Shown here: positions 15,101 through 24,609 of the stretch, one piece after another
Layout: each line of letters starts with the position of its first letter
Numbering within the stretch: position 1 is the stretch's first letter
Assembly: GCA_013389115.1 (NCBI GenBank)
Contig: JACADY010000019.1
Coordinates: forward strand, 1-46,810
Source of the DNA: Alphaproteobacteria bacterium
GTDB taxonomy: Bacteria; Pseudomonadota; Alphaproteobacteria; Micropepsales; Micropepsaceae
Reading direction: 5' to 3'
Length of the DNA stretch: 46,810 nt
Notes under the pieces: generated by a model
What the model saw: the letters and a program-made list of their open reading frames with translations, nothing else
What the model was told of the DNA's origin: nothing
The model's database searches: none
Translations under genes and position numbers: made by a program

Positions 15101-16504
15101 TTAGCTGCGATAGGCCCCGTTGATCTGGATATAGCCCTCCGTGAGATCGCAGGTCCAAATCCGCGCCGCACCTTTGCCAATGCCGACATCGACGAGAATG
15201 TCGATCTCGGCTTTGTTCATATAGGCCGAGACCTTGGCCTCGTTATAGCCGGACGCGCGCTGACCGTCCTTGGCGAGGAGATGCGGGCCAAATGCAATGG
15301 AAAGCCTGTCCCGGTCGGCGGCCTCGCCCGATTTGCCCACCGCCATCACGACCCGACCCCAATTGGCGTCTTCGCCGGCGATCGCTGTTTTGACGAGCGG
15401 CGAATTGCCGATCGCAAGCGCAATCCTCTTGGCGGCGGCATCATCGGCCGCGCCTGTCACCTTCACGGTGATGAGCTTGCGCGCGCCCTCGCCATCTTTC
15501 ACCACCTGCAGCGCCAGCGCCTGCGTCAATTGGTTGAGCTTCTGGCGGAAATCATCGAGCCGCCGGTCACCCGCCTTCAGGATGGGCTGGTGCCGCGCCC
15601 CCTTGCCCGTGGCAAAGGCAAGGAGCGTGTCGCTAGTCGAGGTATCGCTGTCGACGGTGATGCAGTTGAAGCTGTCGTCGGCGGCCTCCTTCAGCAGCGT
15701 CTGCAGCACCGGCGAGGGGATCGCCGCGTCGGTGAAGAGGAACGCGAGCATCGTCGCCATGTCGGGCGCGATCATGCCCGATCCCTTGGCGATGCCGTTG
15801 ATCGTCACCTTTGCGCCATCGATCCGTGCCTGCACCGAGGCGAGCTTGGGATAGGTGTCGGTGGTCATGATTGCCTTGGCGGCATCGAGCCAGCCGGTCG
15901 CGGCGCTACGGTCATGAATTTCGGGCAGCACCTTGATGATCCGCTGGGAGGGCAAGGGCTCCCCGATCACCCCTGTTGAGGCGATGAACACCTGGGAGGG
16001 CAGCGCCTCGGCCACCGCCGCGCCCGCTTCGGCGACCGCGCGCACGGCCTCCAATCCGGCCGCGCCCGTGAAGGCATTGGCATTGCCCGAATTGACGACG
16101 AGCGCCCGGGCTGTGCCATGCAGAAGCTGCATCCGGCACCACGTGACGGGCGCGGAAGCTGTCTTGGAGCGCGTGAAGACGCCGGCGACCTGTGTTTCGG
16201 GGGCAAAGACGGCATAGAGCACATCCCGCCGCCCGGCATAGCGCACGCCCGCCTCGCCGGATGCGAAACGAACCCCCGCAAGCGGGGGCAGATCGGTCGG
16301 GATTTTGGGCGCAAGCGGCGATACCGCATGCGTCTTGGCTGGCGGCAGAGATGGCTTTGCAGGCTTCTTGGCGGCCCGTTTTGTCGATGGCGCCGCTGCG
16401 GCCTTCGCGCTCTTGAGGGATTTTGCCTCCGCCTTGCGGGTGGAGGGCTTGGGAGGAGCCGGAGTCCGGCGCAACGCCATGCTGGCCTTAGCTTTTTTCG
16501 CCAT
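15101..16504 (-). CDS. argJ: Bifunctional ornithine acetyltransferase / N-acetylglutamate synthase
   Basis: The core enzyme of about 407 residues is standard: SPLAPKIPTDLPPLAGVRFA, RSKTASAPVTWCR, VNSGNANAFTG, and the autoprocessing site KGSGMIAPDMATMLAF, where the precursor cleaves itself before Thr. It transfers acetyl from acetylornithine to glutamate in the arginine cycle (cytoplasm). An extra N-terminal stretch of about 60 residues, rich in Lys, Ala and Pro (MAKKAKASMALRR, KSAKAAAAPSTKRAAKK), precedes the core and looks like a histone-H1-like disordered tail. The ATG at 16504 follows CTCAAGGAG; an alternative ATG eight codons later still leaves most of the tail. It is divergent from secA. 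Confidence 0.93.
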   Translation of the reverse strand: MAKKAKASMALRRTPAPPKPSTRKAEAKSLKSAKAAAAPSTKRAAKKPAKPSLPPAKTHAVSPLAPKIPTDLPPLAGVRFASGEAGVRYAGRRDVLYAVFAPETQVAGVFTRSKTASAPVTWCRMQLLHGTARALVVNSGNANAFTGAAGLEAVRAVAEAGAAVAEALPSQVFIASTGVIGEPLPSQRIIKVLPEIHDRSAATGWLDAAKAIMTTDTYPKLASVQARIDGAKVTINGIAKGSGMIAPDMATMLAFLFTDAAIPSPVLQTLLKEAADDSFNCITVDSDTSTSDTLLAFATGKGARHQPILKAGDRRLDDFRQKLNQLTQALALQVVKDGEGARKLITVKVTGAADDAAAKRIALAIGNSPLVKTAIAGEDANWGRVVMAVGKSGEAADRDRLSIAFGPHLLAKDGQRASGYNEAKVSAYMNKAEIDILVDVGIGKGAARIWTCDLTEGYIQINGAYRS

Positions 16505-16639
16505 CGAATTCCTCAAGGAGTAGGAGGCACGCAAGGGTGTTCCGGGCGCGGATGATGCGCGCGGGGGAACGGGGAAACAAGGCCCGCACGCGCAAAAATT
16601 CGAGCCGGAATCGCAACTTAACGCGATCAGGCGGGTGCG

Positions 16640-16668
16640 TTGACTTCCCCCCTCCCGCTCCTTATCTG
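16640..16668 (+). promoter_or_regulatory. Candidate secA promoter
   Basis: TTGACT (16640-16645) and TATCTG (16663-16668) are separated by 17 bases and point to secA. The -35 is good and the -10 moderate for an alphaproteobacterial housekeeping promoter. Transcription would start near 16675, leaving a leader of about 118 bases with an 11-codon ORF at 16681-16716 and alternative C/G-tract pairings near 16750-16775. The rest of the 288-bp argJ-secA gap shows nothing else. Confidence 0.45.
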
Positions 16669-16680
16669 TGCTGGGCTTCC

Positions 16681-16716
16681 ATGAGGGATGAGCGCTGGCG
16701 GGGGGCCGGGCGGTAA
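16681..16716 (+). CDS. Short leader ORF upstream of secA (11 codons), tentative
   Basis: ATG at 16681 opens MRDERWRGAGR and stops at TAA. It lies in the presumed secA leader, about 76 bases before the secA ATG. No strong Shine-Dalgarno precedes it. Leader peptides control secA in enterobacteria (SecM), but those are much longer and have stalling motifs; this one is too short for that mechanism. It may be chance. Confidence 0.2.
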   Translation: MRDERWRGAGR

Positions 16717-16792
16717 GCCTGCCTGATGGCGACACACTTGGCCTGCTTCCCCCTGCGCGGGGATTGAAGGGGCCGCAAGAAGGGATTGGGAT

Positions 16793-19531
16793 ATGTTTGG
16801 CCTTGGCACGCTGGCGAAGCGGATCTTCAAGCCATCCAATGAGAGGCGTTTGAAGCCCAAATTCGCCCGCGTCAAGGACATCAACGCGCTGGAGCCCAGT
16901 TTCGTCGCGCTCTCTGATGACGCCTTGCGAGCCAAGACGGCGGAATTCAAGGAGCGGTTTCAGAAGGGTGAGACCCTCGATCAGCTTCTCCCCGAGGCCT
17001 TCGCCGCGGTCCGCGAAGCGGCCAAACGCACGCTCGGCCAGCGTCATTTCGATGTTCAGCTCGTGGGCGGCATGGTCCTCCACGAGGGCATGATTTCAGA
17101 AATGAAGACGGGTGAAGGCAAGACGCTCGTCGCCACCCTCCCCGTCTATCTGAACGCGCTTACCGGCAAGGGCGTGCACGTCGTCACCGTCAACGACTAT
17201 CTGGCCAAGCGCGACGCGGGCTGGATGGGAAGGGTTTACGGCTTCCTCGGCCTCACGACGGGCTGCATCGTCCATGGCCTGAACGACGACCAGCGCCGGC
17301 GCCAATATGCCTGCGACATCACCTACGGCACCAACAACGAGTATGGCTTCGACTATCTGCGCGACAACATGAAGTACGCGTTGAGCCAGATGGTGCAGCG
17401 CAGCCATCACTTCGCGATCGTCGATGAAGTCGACTCGATCCTCATCGATGAGGCGCGCACCCCCCTCATCATCTCCGGTCCGACCGAGGACCTCTCGGAG
17501 ATGTACCGCACCATTGACAAGCTCATCCCCTCGCTCGCGCCCGAGCACTACGAACTCGATGAGAAGCAGCGCTCGGTGCTGCTGACCGAGGAGGGCAATG
17601 AGTTCATGGAGGAGCTGCTGCGTCAGCATGGCATCCTCACCGAGGGCACGCTCTACGACCTCGCAAACATCTCGACCGTCCACCACATCAACCAAGCCTT
17701 ACGCGCCCACAAGCTGTTCCAGCGCGACCGCGACTACATCGTGAAGGACAACAAGGTCGTCATCATCGATGAGTTCACGGGCCGCATGATGGAGGGGCGG
17801 CGCTATTCGGAGGGCCTGCATCAGGCGCTTGAGGCCAAGGAAGACGCGGAAATCCAGCCCGAGAATGTCACCCTCGCCTCGATCACCTTCCAGAACTATT
17901 TCCGCCTCTACGAAAAGCTCGCCGGCATGACGGGCACGGCCGCGACCGAGGCGGATGAGTTTCTCGACATCTACAAGCTCGACCTCGCCGAGATCCCGAC
18001 CAACGTCCCGGTGGCGCGCAAGGACCACGATGACGAGGTTTATCGCACCGCCGAGGAGAAATACGAGGCCATCGTCAAGCTGATCGAGGAGGCCCGCGCC
18101 CGCAAGCAGCCCGTGCTTGTCGGCACCGTCTCGATCGAGCGCTCCGAGCAGCTCTCCGCTGTGCTCAAGAAAAAGAAGATCGCGCATAACGTGCTCAACG
18201 CGCGCTATCACGAGCAGGAAGCCGAGATCATCGCTCAGGCAGGCGTGCCAGGCGCCGTAACCATCGCCACCAACATGGCGGGCCGCGGCACCGACATTCA
18301 GCTTGGTGGTAATGCCGACATGCGCATCGCGGCCGAGACCGCGGGGATGGAGGACGGCGCCGAGAAGGAGGCAAGGATTACGGCCATCAGGGCCGAGGTC
18401 GCGCGCGACAAGGAGGTCGTCCTTGCCGCTGGCGGGCTCTATGTGATCGGCACCGAGCGGCACGAGAGCCGCCGCATCGACAATCAGCTGCGCGGACGCT
18501 CCGGCCGCCAGGGCGACCCCGGCGCCTCCAAGTTCTTCCTCAGCCTCGAGGATGACCTGATGCGCATCTTCGGCGGCGGCCGGCTCGATGGCATCCTTCA
18601 GCGCCTCGGCCTCGAGAAGGGCGAGGCGATCACTCATCCCTGGGTGAACGCGGCACTCGAACGCGCGCAGAAAAAGGTTGAGGCGCGCAATTTCGACATC
18701 CGCAAGAACCTGCTGAAATTCGACAACGTCATGAACGACCAGCGCAAGGCGATCTTCGAGCAGCGGGTCGAGCTGATGAAGCTCTCCGATGTCGGCGAAG
18801 TGGTTGGCGACATGCGCCATAACATCGTCGCCGATCTCGTCGCCAAGCACATGCCCGAGCATCTTTATGCCGAGCAATGGGATGTCGATGGCCTGAGCGA
18901 ACAGGTGAAGGAGATCTTCGACCTCGACCTTCCCATCAACGAATGGGCGAAGGAAGAAGGCATCGCCGATGAGGAAGTAAAGCATCGCATCGAGAAGGCG
19001 GTGGAGGAACGCGCCGCCCAGCGCACCGCGCAGGTGGGCACCGATCTGATGCGCCAGGTGGAACGCTCGCTGCTCATCCAGACGCTCGATCACAATTGGC
19101 GCGAGCACCTCGTCACGCTCGACCATTTGCGCCAGCACGTGGGCCTGCGCGGCTATGCTCAGCGCGATCCGTTGAACGAATACAAGACCGAGGCCTTCCA
19201 GCTTTTCGAGGCGATGCTCGACCGCCTGCGCATCGATGTTACGCGCCAGCTGATGACCATCCGCTTCCAGGTGGAGGAGGCCCCGCCCCCGCTCGAGGAG
19301 GCCGAACTGCCCCCGATGCGCGCCCATCACCTCGATCCCGCGACGGGCGAGGATGAACTGGCCGAGCCCCAAGGCCCGACGACGGTGCGCAACCGCCCGA
19401 TGATATCGGGGCGCCCCGTTTCCGTTTCGCCCGACAATCCTGAGACCTGGGGCAAGGTTGGGCGGAATGAAACCTGTCCGTGCGGCTCCGGCAAGAAGTT
19501 CAAGCACTGCCACGGCGCGCTGACAGCCTGA
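16793..19531 (+). CDS. secA: Preprotein translocase ATPase SecA
   Basis: The 912-residue motor drives proteins through SecYEG. Nucleotide-binding domain 1 has [13 protein letters not shown] (about 103-115) and [16 protein letters not shown] (about 205-220). The PRINT/crosslinking domain, NBD2 with [19 protein letters not shown] and [10 protein letters not shown], the helical scaffold, and the C-terminal zinc motif [14 protein letters not shown] (896-909, binding SecB and phospholipid) follow. Length is typical. It is divergent from argJ. A strong hairpin downstream (19594-19616) is a candidate terminator. Confidence 0.98.
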   Translation: MFGLGTLAKRIFKPSNERRLKPKFARVKDINALEPSFVALSDDALRAKTAEFKERFQKGETLDQLLPEAFAAVREAAKRTLGQRHFDVQLVGGMVLHEGMISEMKTGEGKTLVATLPVYLNALTGKGVHVVTVNDYLAKRDAGWMGRVYGFLGLTTGCIVHGLNDDQRRRQYACDITYGTNNEYGFDYLRDNMKYALSQMVQRSHHFAIVDEVDSILIDEARTPLIISGPTEDLSEMYRTIDKLIPSLAPEHYELDEKQRSVLLTEEGNEFMEELLRQHGILTEGTLYDLANISTVHHINQALRAHKLFQRDRDYIVKDNKVVIIDEFTGRMMEGRRYSEGLHQALEAKEDAEIQPENVTLASITFQNYFRLYEKLAGMTGTAATEADEFLDIYKLDLAEIPTNVPVARKDHDDEVYRTAEEKYEAIVKLIEEARARKQPVLVGTVSIERSEQLSAVLKKKKIAHNVLNARYHEQEAEIIAQAGVPGAVTIATNMAGRGTDIQLGGNADMRIAAETAGMEDGAEKEARITAIRAEVARDKEVVLAAGGLYVIGTERHESRRIDNQLRGRSGRQGDPGASKFFLSLEDDLMRIFGGGRLDGILQRLGLEKGEAITHPWVNAALERAQKKVEARNFDIRKNLLKFDNVMNDQRKAIFEQRVELMKLSDVGEVVGDMRHNIVADLVAKHMPEHLYAEQWDVDGLSEQVKEIFDLDLPINEWAKEEGIADEEVKHRIEKAVEERAAQRTAQVGTDLMRQVERSLLIQTLDHNWREHLVTLDHLRQHVGLRGYAQRDPLNEYKTEAFQLFEAMLDRLRIDVTRQLMTIRFQVEEAPPPLEEAELPPMRAHHLDPATGEDELAEPQGPTTVRNRPMISGRPVSVSPDNPETWGKVGRNETCPCGSGKKFKHCHGALTA

Positions 19532-19533
19532 AC

Positions 19534-19616
19534 CGCGGGCACATCGCGGCCCGCGAGGGGTGAAGGGTTAATCAAGGCCCCCTCTTGGGAGGTCGAAGCG
19601 CCCTTTAAGCGCTTCG
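19534..19616 (+). terminator. Two hairpins after secA, probable terminator region
   Basis: CGCGGGC/GCCCGCG (19534-19540 and 19549-19555) starts two bases after the stop. A stronger stem CGAAGCGC/GCGCTTCG (19594-19601 and 19609-19616) with a seven-base loop follows. Neither has a U-tract, so termination may need Rho or be weak. Confidence 0.45.
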
Positions 19617-19642
19617 GGTGGGGTCTGTCCGCGAACATAAGT

Positions 19643-19734
19643 CCTCACCCTTAAGGCGCGAGCCTTCGCGAGCCGCGAAGGGTGAGGGAACACCCCTCCT
19701 CTGTCATCGCCCGTGAAAACGGGCCATCCACCTT
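19643..19734. repeat. Dispersed intergenic palindromic repeat, copy 2
   Basis: The core CGAGCCTTCGCGAGCCGCGA is framed by CCTCACCCTTAAGG and AGGGTGAGGG. A second hairpin unit follows: TCATCGCCCGTGAAAACGGG then CCATCCACCTT. It occupies most of the gap between secA and the first epoxide hydrolase. No gene is visible in this gap (19532-19836). Confidence 0.8.
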
Positions 19735-19836
19735 AGGCCTCATGCATCGAGGGATAAGCCCCCATTCAAGCCCGCCATTGCTTTTGCAAGGCCCGCCCGT
19801 CACGCTTGCCGAAGAAGAACTTCACGGGAGCGAATA

Positions 19837-20994
19837 ATGAAGGCCGAGCCGTTCAGGATCGAGATACCTCAGGCGAAACTGGAAGCCATCCTCGCGCGCG
19901 TGAGGGGCGCCTCCCTCCCCGATGCGCCCGAAGGCGGCCCGGGGCACGCCTGGGCCTATGGCACGCCGCTGCCCTATATGAAGGAAATCGCCGCCTATTG
20001 GACGGACGGCTTTGACTGGCGCAAGGCCGAGGCGGGTCTCAACCGCTTTCCCCAATTCAAGGCACGCATAGAGGATCAGGACCTTCACTTCATCCATGAG
20101 AAGGGCTCGAACACCCGCCCGCGCCCCTTGATCCTCAGCCACGGCTGGCCGGGCTCGTTCTTCGAGTTCATGCATGTGATCGAGCCCCTCGCCCACCCCG
20201 AGCGCTTTGGCGGCAAGGCCGAGGACGGTTTTGACGTCGTCGTGCCCTCGCTGCCAGGCTACGGGTTCTCGGGCAAGCCGAGAAAGCCGATGAGCCCGCG
20301 CTCGGTCGCGCGCTGTTTCGACGCGCTGATGACGCAGGTCTTGGGCTATGGCTCCTATCTGGCGCAGGGCGGCGACTGGGGCAGTTCCATATCCGGCTGG
20401 CTCGGCTATGAGGGCAAGGGCTGCGCGGCCGTGCATTTGAACATGATGGGCTGGTTCTCGCCCGGCGTCGCGCCGCAGACAAAGGAAGAGCAAGACTATC
20501 AGCTCCGCTTTCAACAGGCCTTTGACGCCGAGGGCGCCTATTTCCGCCTGCAGATGACAAAGCCCCTGTCGCTCTCTTACGCGATGGCGGATTCCCCCCT
20601 TGGGGTTGCCGCCTGGATCATCGAGAAGTTCAAGGGCTGGAGCCATATCGACGGCGACGACATCGAGACCGCCTATACGAAGGATCAGCTTCTCACCAAC
20701 ATCATGATCTATCTGGTGAGCGATACCTTCGCGACCTCGACCTGGATCTATCGTGGCCTCATGGAGGACCCGGGCGGCGCGCCGATCCCCTTGCAGTCGC
20801 GGGTTGAGAAACTCTGCGCGGTCGCCAATTTCCCCCGCGATTTCCTAATCTGGCCGCCCCGCTCGCTTGTCGAGCGCCATCTCAATGTCGTGCGCTGGAC
20901 CGACATGGGCGAAGGCGGACACTTCGCGGCGCTGGAGCGTCCGCAAAAACTCATCGATGATGTCGTGGGCTTTGCCGGCCAGATCGGCTTTTGA
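19837..20994 (+). CDS. Epoxide hydrolase, EHN-domain alpha/beta hydrolase (copy 1)
   Basis: The 385-residue protein begins with the epoxide-hydrolase N-terminal domain (FRIEIPQAKLEAILARVRG, then TDGFDWRKAEAGLNRFPQF), followed by the alpha/beta-hydrolase core. The oxyanion motif is HGWPGS (102-107), the nucleophile is Asp180 in QGGDWGSS, and the catalytic His362 is in GGHFAALE. Soluble microsomal-type epoxide hydrolases convert epoxides to diols; the substrate is unknown. Start ATG follows GGGAGCGAATA. It is followed three bases later by a paralogue. Confidence 0.88.
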   Translation: MKAEPFRIEIPQAKLEAILARVRGASLPDAPEGGPGHAWAYGTPLPYMKEIAAYWTDGFDWRKAEAGLNRFPQFKARIEDQDLHFIHEKGSNTRPRPLILSHGWPGSFFEFMHVIEPLAHPERFGGKAEDGFDVVVPSLPGYGFSGKPRKPMSPRSVARCFDALMTQVLGYGSYLAQGGDWGSSISGWLGYEGKGCAAVHLNMMGWFSPGVAPQTKEEQDYQLRFQQAFDAEGAYFRLQMTKPLSLSYAMADSPLGVAAWIIEKFKGWSHIDGDDIETAYTKDQLLTNIMIYLVSDTFATSTWIYRGLMEDPGGAPIPLQSRVEKLCAVANFPRDFLIWPPRSLVERHLNVVRWTDMGEGGHFAALERPQKLIDDVVGFAGQIGF

Positions 20995-20997
20995 AGG

Positions 20998-22209
20998 ATG
21001 GCTTCACCAGGATCGATGACCAAGGCGCCGCTGCCCTTTCGTATCGCGATACCGGATGCCGAGATCACCGATCTGAAGCAGCGACTGGCTCGCACCCGCC
21101 TTCCCAATGAGCCGCTGGGCAATGAGCATTGGGAATGGGGCACGAATTTGCACTATATGGCACGGCTGCTCAGCCACTGGGCCGACCGCTTCGACTGGCG
21201 GCGGGCCGAGGCGGCGCTCAACCGCCTTCCTCAGTACACGGTGCAATTGTCCGGCCGCAACGGCGAGACCCACAACATCCATTTCATCCATGAGCGGGGA
21301 AGCGGCGAGAGGCCGATGCCGCTCATCCTCACCCATGGCTGGCCCTCGACCTTTCGCGAGTTCGCCGATGTTGTTGAGCCCCTCGCCCATCCCGAGCGCT
21401 TCGGCGGTAACATCGAGGATGCCTTCGATGTGGTCGTGCCCTCGCTCCCCGGCTATGGATTTTCATCAAAGCCCATGACCCCCATCGGCCCGGCCGCCAT
21501 CGCCGAGCTCTGGCACAAGCTGATGGTCGAGGTCTTGGGCTATCCCCGTTTCGCCGCGCAGGCGGGCGATTGGGGAAGTTTTGTGACCTCGCGGCTCGCC
21601 CTTCAGCATCCCGATGATCTCATCGCCATTCATCTGACGATGCTGCCTTTGCGCCCCAGCCTCAAGCATCCGAGCCAGCCGCCCGTGACCGCGGAGGAAG
21701 CCGACTGGATCGCCAAGATGAAGGCGTGGTGGGCGCGCGAGGAAGGTTATCGCGCGATCCAGTCGACCAAGCCGATGGCGCTCGCCTTCGCGCTGATGGA
21801 TTCGCCCGCCGGCCTTGCCGCCTGGCTTGCCGACAAATATTGGCGCCTTGGCGATACGAAGAAGACCCATCCCTATGCGGGCATGGAGGCGCTCTTTCCC
21901 CATGATCTCATGTGCACCATGCTCTCGCTCTATTGGCACACAGGCACGATCAACAGCGCGAACATGCTCTACAAGGCAGGGCCGATGGAGGGTTCATCCA
22001 GCCTGAAGCCCGGCGAGCGCGTGCTCGTGCCGACGGGCTATGCGGAGTATCCGATGGATACACTTCCCCTGACGCCGCGCGCTTGGGCCGAGCGCAGCTA
22101 TGATATCAGGCATTGGCGTGTGATGCCGCGCGGCGGCCACTTCGCGGCGATGGAAGAGCCGGCGCTCTTCCGCGAGGATGTCGTCGCGTATTTCCGCGCC
22201 TTTCGCTGA
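20998..22209 (+). CDS. Epoxide hydrolase, EHN-domain alpha/beta hydrolase (copy 2)
   Basis: This 403-residue paralogue of the preceding gene shares domain order and most motifs: the N-terminal domain with ADRFDWRRAEAALNRLPQY, oxyanion HGWPST, nucleophile Asp191 in QAGDWGSF, and His381 in RGGHFAAMEEP. The two genes are separated by three bases and are probably co-transcribed. The alternative ATG at 21016 (MTKAPLPF) also has an AGG sequence just upstream, so the start is not certain. The copies differ well outside the motifs, so the duplication is old, and different epoxide substrates are likely. Confidence 0.88.
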   Translation: MASPGSMTKAPLPFRIAIPDAEITDLKQRLARTRLPNEPLGNEHWEWGTNLHYMARLLSHWADRFDWRRAEAALNRLPQYTVQLSGRNGETHNIHFIHERGSGERPMPLILTHGWPSTFREFADVVEPLAHPERFGGNIEDAFDVVVPSLPGYGFSSKPMTPIGPAAIAELWHKLMVEVLGYPRFAAQAGDWGSFVTSRLALQHPDDLIAIHLTMLPLRPSLKHPSQPPVTAEEADWIAKMKAWWAREEGYRAIQSTKPMALAFALMDSPAGLAAWLADKYWRLGDTKKTHPYAGMEALFPHDLMCTMLSLYWHTGTINSANMLYKAGPMEGSSSLKPGERVLVPTGYAEYPMDTLPLTPRAWAERSYDIRHWRVMPRGGHFAAMEEPALFREDVVAYFRAFR

Positions 22210-22328
22210 GAAACGCGGATTATTTTAGGGCGGCACTTCCCCTCTTTTCCCCTCCTCCTCGCGGCAGAAGTGTCAGGCATCTCTCCGAACGCTGTCAGGT
22301 ATCTCTCAAGGCCGTACACCTTATCGGG

Positions 22329-22501
22329 TCATCCTCGAGCGGCGAGAGCCGCGAAGAGGATCCAGCGCAAGAAATCTGGATTCTCTTCGCCCGCATTTGC
22401 GGGCGAGGGGAATGACGGCGTTGTGTCATGGCCCGTGAAAGCGGGCCATCCATCTTTCACATCAGCCTCATCTTTCGAGGGCCGCGAAGGGTACGGGAAC
22501 C
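22329..22501. repeat. Dispersed intergenic palindromic repeat, copy 3 (composite)
   Basis: This gap (22210-22516) holds no gene. It contains a first palindromic block (TCATCCTCGAGCGGCGAGAG onwards, then CGCCCGCATTTGCGGGCGAG), then TCATGGCCCGTGAAAGCGGG with CCATCCATCTT, and finally CGAGGGCCGCGAAGGGTACG. The last two blocks match the units of the copies at 19.7, 36.5 and 46.5 kb. Confidence 0.75.
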
Positions 22502-22516
22502 CTCATTTGTGCGGCC

Positions 22517-23482
22517 CTACCCCCCCGGCGGCACCATGCGGCCAATGGCGAGGAACTTCTCGCGTCGCTGCCGGCGGATCTCATCGGGCGTCATCGTGTC
22601 GAATTCGCCAAGCGCGTTCTCGATCACCGCCCCCGCGGCCCTGACGACGCTTTCCGGCTCGCGATGCGCGCCCCCCAGCGGCTCGGGAATGATCGCGTCG
22701 ATGACCTTAAGGCCGAGCAGGTCCTGCGCCGTCATCTTCATGGCCGCCGCAGCGTCCTGCGCCTTCTCCGAGCTGTGCCACAGGATCGAGGCGCAGCCCT
22801 CCGGCGAGATGACCGAATAGGTCGAGTGCTCCAGCATGAAGACGCGGTTCGCCGTCGCCAGGGCGACCGCCCCGCCCGACCCGCCTTCGCCGATGATCAG
22901 CGAGATGAGCGGCACCGTGAGCGTGAGGCACTTCTCGGTCGAGCGCGCGATGGCTTCTGCGACCCCCCGCTCTTCCGAGGCGAGCCCCGGATAGGCGCCG
23001 GCCGTATCGACAAGCGTGATGACAGGAAGCCGGAAGCGTTCGGCCAGCGACATCAGCCGCACGGCCTTGCGATAGCCTTCAGGCTGCGCCATGCCGAAAT
23101 TGTGCTTCAGCCGCGTCTTGGTATCGTTGCCCTTCTCATGCCCGATCACGAATACCGAGCGGCCGTGAAACCGCCCGAGCCCGCCGATGATCGCATGATC
23201 CTCGCCATAGGCGCGATCGCCCGCGAGCGGCGTGAAGTCCTCGATGAGGATGCGGACGTAATCTGTGAAATGCGGCCGATTGGGATGGCGCGCCACCAGC
23301 GTCTTCTGCCAGGGCGTCAGCTTGGCATAGGTCTCACGCAAGAGACCGGCCGCCTTGGTTTCAAGGCGCGTGACTTCCTCGGCGATGTCGACGCCGGAAT
23401 CATCGCTCGCCAGCCGCTTCAGTTCGATCAGCTTGCCTTCGAGCTCAGCGATCGGTTTTTCGAAATCGAGATAGGGCTGCAT
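22517..23482 (-). CDS. accA: Acetyl-CoA carboxylase carboxyltransferase subunit alpha
   Basis: The 321-residue AccA begins [20 protein letters not shown] and includes [95 protein letters not shown]. With AccD it forms the carboxyltransferase that makes malonyl-CoA, the first step of fatty-acid synthesis. The length is standard. It is divergent from the ECF41 operon. Confidence 0.96.
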   Translation of the reverse strand: MQPYLDFEKPIAELEGKLIELKRLASDDSGVDIAEEVTRLETKAAGLLRETYAKLTPWQKTLVARHPNRPHFTDYVRILIEDFTPLAGDRAYGEDHAIIGGLGRFHGRSVFVIGHEKGNDTKTRLKHNFGMAQPEGYRKAVRLMSLAERFRLPVITLVDTAGAYPGLASEERGVAEAIARSTEKCLTLTVPLISLIIGEGGSGGAVALATANRVFMLEHSTYSVISPEGCASILWHSSEKAQDAAAAMKMTAQDLLGLKVIDAIIPEPLGGAHREPESVVRAAGAVIENALGEFDTMTPDEIRRQRREKFLAIGRMVPPGG

Positions 23483-23611
23483 CCTCTAAAGCCTTGATGC
23501 GGCTGGATAATTCCAAGAATGCCGTGAAGAGTCGGCCGACACTGGCAGCCTTGGGGTTATCCTGTCAACAACACTCTTTTTGCGCTGCGGCAAGGAAATT
23601 CTCTTTCATCG

Positions 23612-23638
23612 GGTCACAACCGGCCTGCCCTGAACGTC
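23612..23638 (+). promoter_or_regulatory. Predicted ECF41-type promoter
   Basis: GGTCACA (23612-23618), a 16-base spacer and CGTC (23635-23638) stand 30 bases before the ATG of the first gene of the operon that ends with an ECF41 sigma factor. The reported ECF41 consensus is TGTCACA at -35 and CGTC at -10; only the first base differs. This fits known autoregulation of ECF41 loci. I counted the spacing in the sequence; the consensus is from memory of the literature. Confidence 0.65.
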
Positions 23639-23668
23639 ATAGCGGCGAAAACCTTCAAAGGTGTAGCC

Positions 23669-24064
23669 ATGATCAGGTCCGGTCTGCTGTTTGTGATGGC
23701 GTTCATCTATGCCCTGAACGGCGCCCGCATGGCGATCGACCCGGAGGGCTGGTATGCGCACACGCCGGGCGTGAGTGGTACCGGCCCCTTCAACAATCAT
23801 TTCATCACCGACATCGGATTCATCTATCTGACGGTCGCGTTCGCCTTCGCCTACGCAGCCATCCGCCCGGCGCAGACAAAGGCGCTCCTCATCTTCGCCG
23901 CCCTCTGGCCCCTTCTCCACGCGCTCTTCCATCTGAGCGAGTGGATGCATCATGGGCTGCCCGATGGGCTTGCGCTCTGGACGGAGAGCCTGGGCGTGAT
24001 CCTTCCCTCCGCCCTCGGCGCCATCCTTGCCGCGACACCGCTCAAGCCCGCACCTCAGGAGTAA
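23669..24064 (+). CDS. Four-helix membrane protein of the ECF41 operon
   Basis: The 131-residue protein has about four hydrophobic segments (SGLLFVMAFIYALNG, DIGFIYLTVAFAFAYAA, ALLIFAALWPLLHALFH, LGVILPSALGAILAA) and the motif EGWYAHTPGVSGTGPFNNHFITDIG between the first two. This looks like a small DoxX-like or DUF4345-like inner-membrane protein; I do not recognise a named family with certainty. It is the first gene after the predicted ECF41 promoter, with start ATG after AAAGGTGTAGCC, and five bases separate it from the CMD gene. A link to redox or lipid-peroxide stress is only inferred from the neighbours. Confidence 0.6.
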   Translation: MIRSGLLFVMAFIYALNGARMAIDPEGWYAHTPGVSGTGPFNNHFITDIGFIYLTVAFAFAYAAIRPAQTKALLIFAALWPLLHALFHLSEWMHHGLPDGLALWTESLGVILPSALGAILAATPLKPAPQE

Positions 24065-24069
24065 TCGCC

Positions 24070-24609
24070 ATGTTCAAATGGTTCGCCCACCGCCAGATCA
24101 GTGCCTTCGAGCGCCGCTTCGGCTATGATGCAAGCTACATGCACGAGATCGCGCAAGCGTCTGACAGGGCCATAAGCACGCTTTGGCGCGCAGCCCAGAT
24201 GTCCGCCCACAGGGAAGGACTTCCAAAGGATGCCTGGCACGCCGCCAAGATCGTGGCGGCAAGGGCAGAGGATTGCGGTCCATGCACGCAGCTCACTGTC
24301 GACATGGCGCTTGCTGATGGCGTATCGCAGGAGATTATCCGGGCCATCATTGCCCGTGACTGGGCGAGTCTTCCAGAGGCCGTGATGCTCGCTGTTCGTT
24401 TCGCCGAAGCCGTTGTGGCAGGAGAGCCGGCGGATGCCCTGCGCGAGGACAGTCTCAGGCGCTGGGGTGAGAAGGGTCTCATTTCGATCGCCTTTGCCAT
24501 CACCGGCACGCGCATGTATCCGCAATTGAAGCGGGTGCTCGGTCACGCACAGGCCTGCCAGCGCATCACGATCGGTGCCGACACCTTGGAGGTGAAGCGC
24601 GCGGCATGA
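24070..24609 (+). CDS. Carboxymuconolactone decarboxylase-like (AhpD-type) protein, CxxC
   Basis: The 179-residue helical protein has the AhpD/CMD signature AARAEDCGPCTQLTVDMAL with Cys69 and Cys72, so it is more likely a thiol peroxidase or disulfide reductase than a true decarboxylase. Genes of this type are the usual targets of ECF41 sigma factors. The start at 24070 lies five bases after the upstream stop; an open frame extends far upstream but has no support. The stop overlaps the sigma factor ATG by four bases (ATGA), so the two are translationally coupled. Confidence 0.8.
   Translation: MFKWFAHRQISAFERRFGYDASYMHEIAQASDRAISTLWRAAQMSAHREGLPKDAWHAAKIVAARAEDCGPCTQLTVDMALADGVSQEIIRAIIARDWASLPEAVMLAVRFAEAVVAGEPADALREDSLRRWGEKGLISIAFAITGTRMYPQLKRVLGHAQACQRITIGADTLEVKRAA

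Noticed and set aside
15101..17083. ArgJ frame starting at 17083
   Set aside because: It would cover the secA start and promoter. The first good start with a Shine-Dalgarno is 16504.
17699..19513. A 604-codon open frame antisense to secA
   Set aside because: It mirrors the conserved SecA codons; repeated Leu/Ala/His composition without motifs marks it as a shadow.
23494..24609. A long open frame extending the CMD-like protein by about 190 codons
   Set aside because: It would run through the predicted ECF41 promoter and the membrane protein gene in another frame. The family start at 24070 is better.
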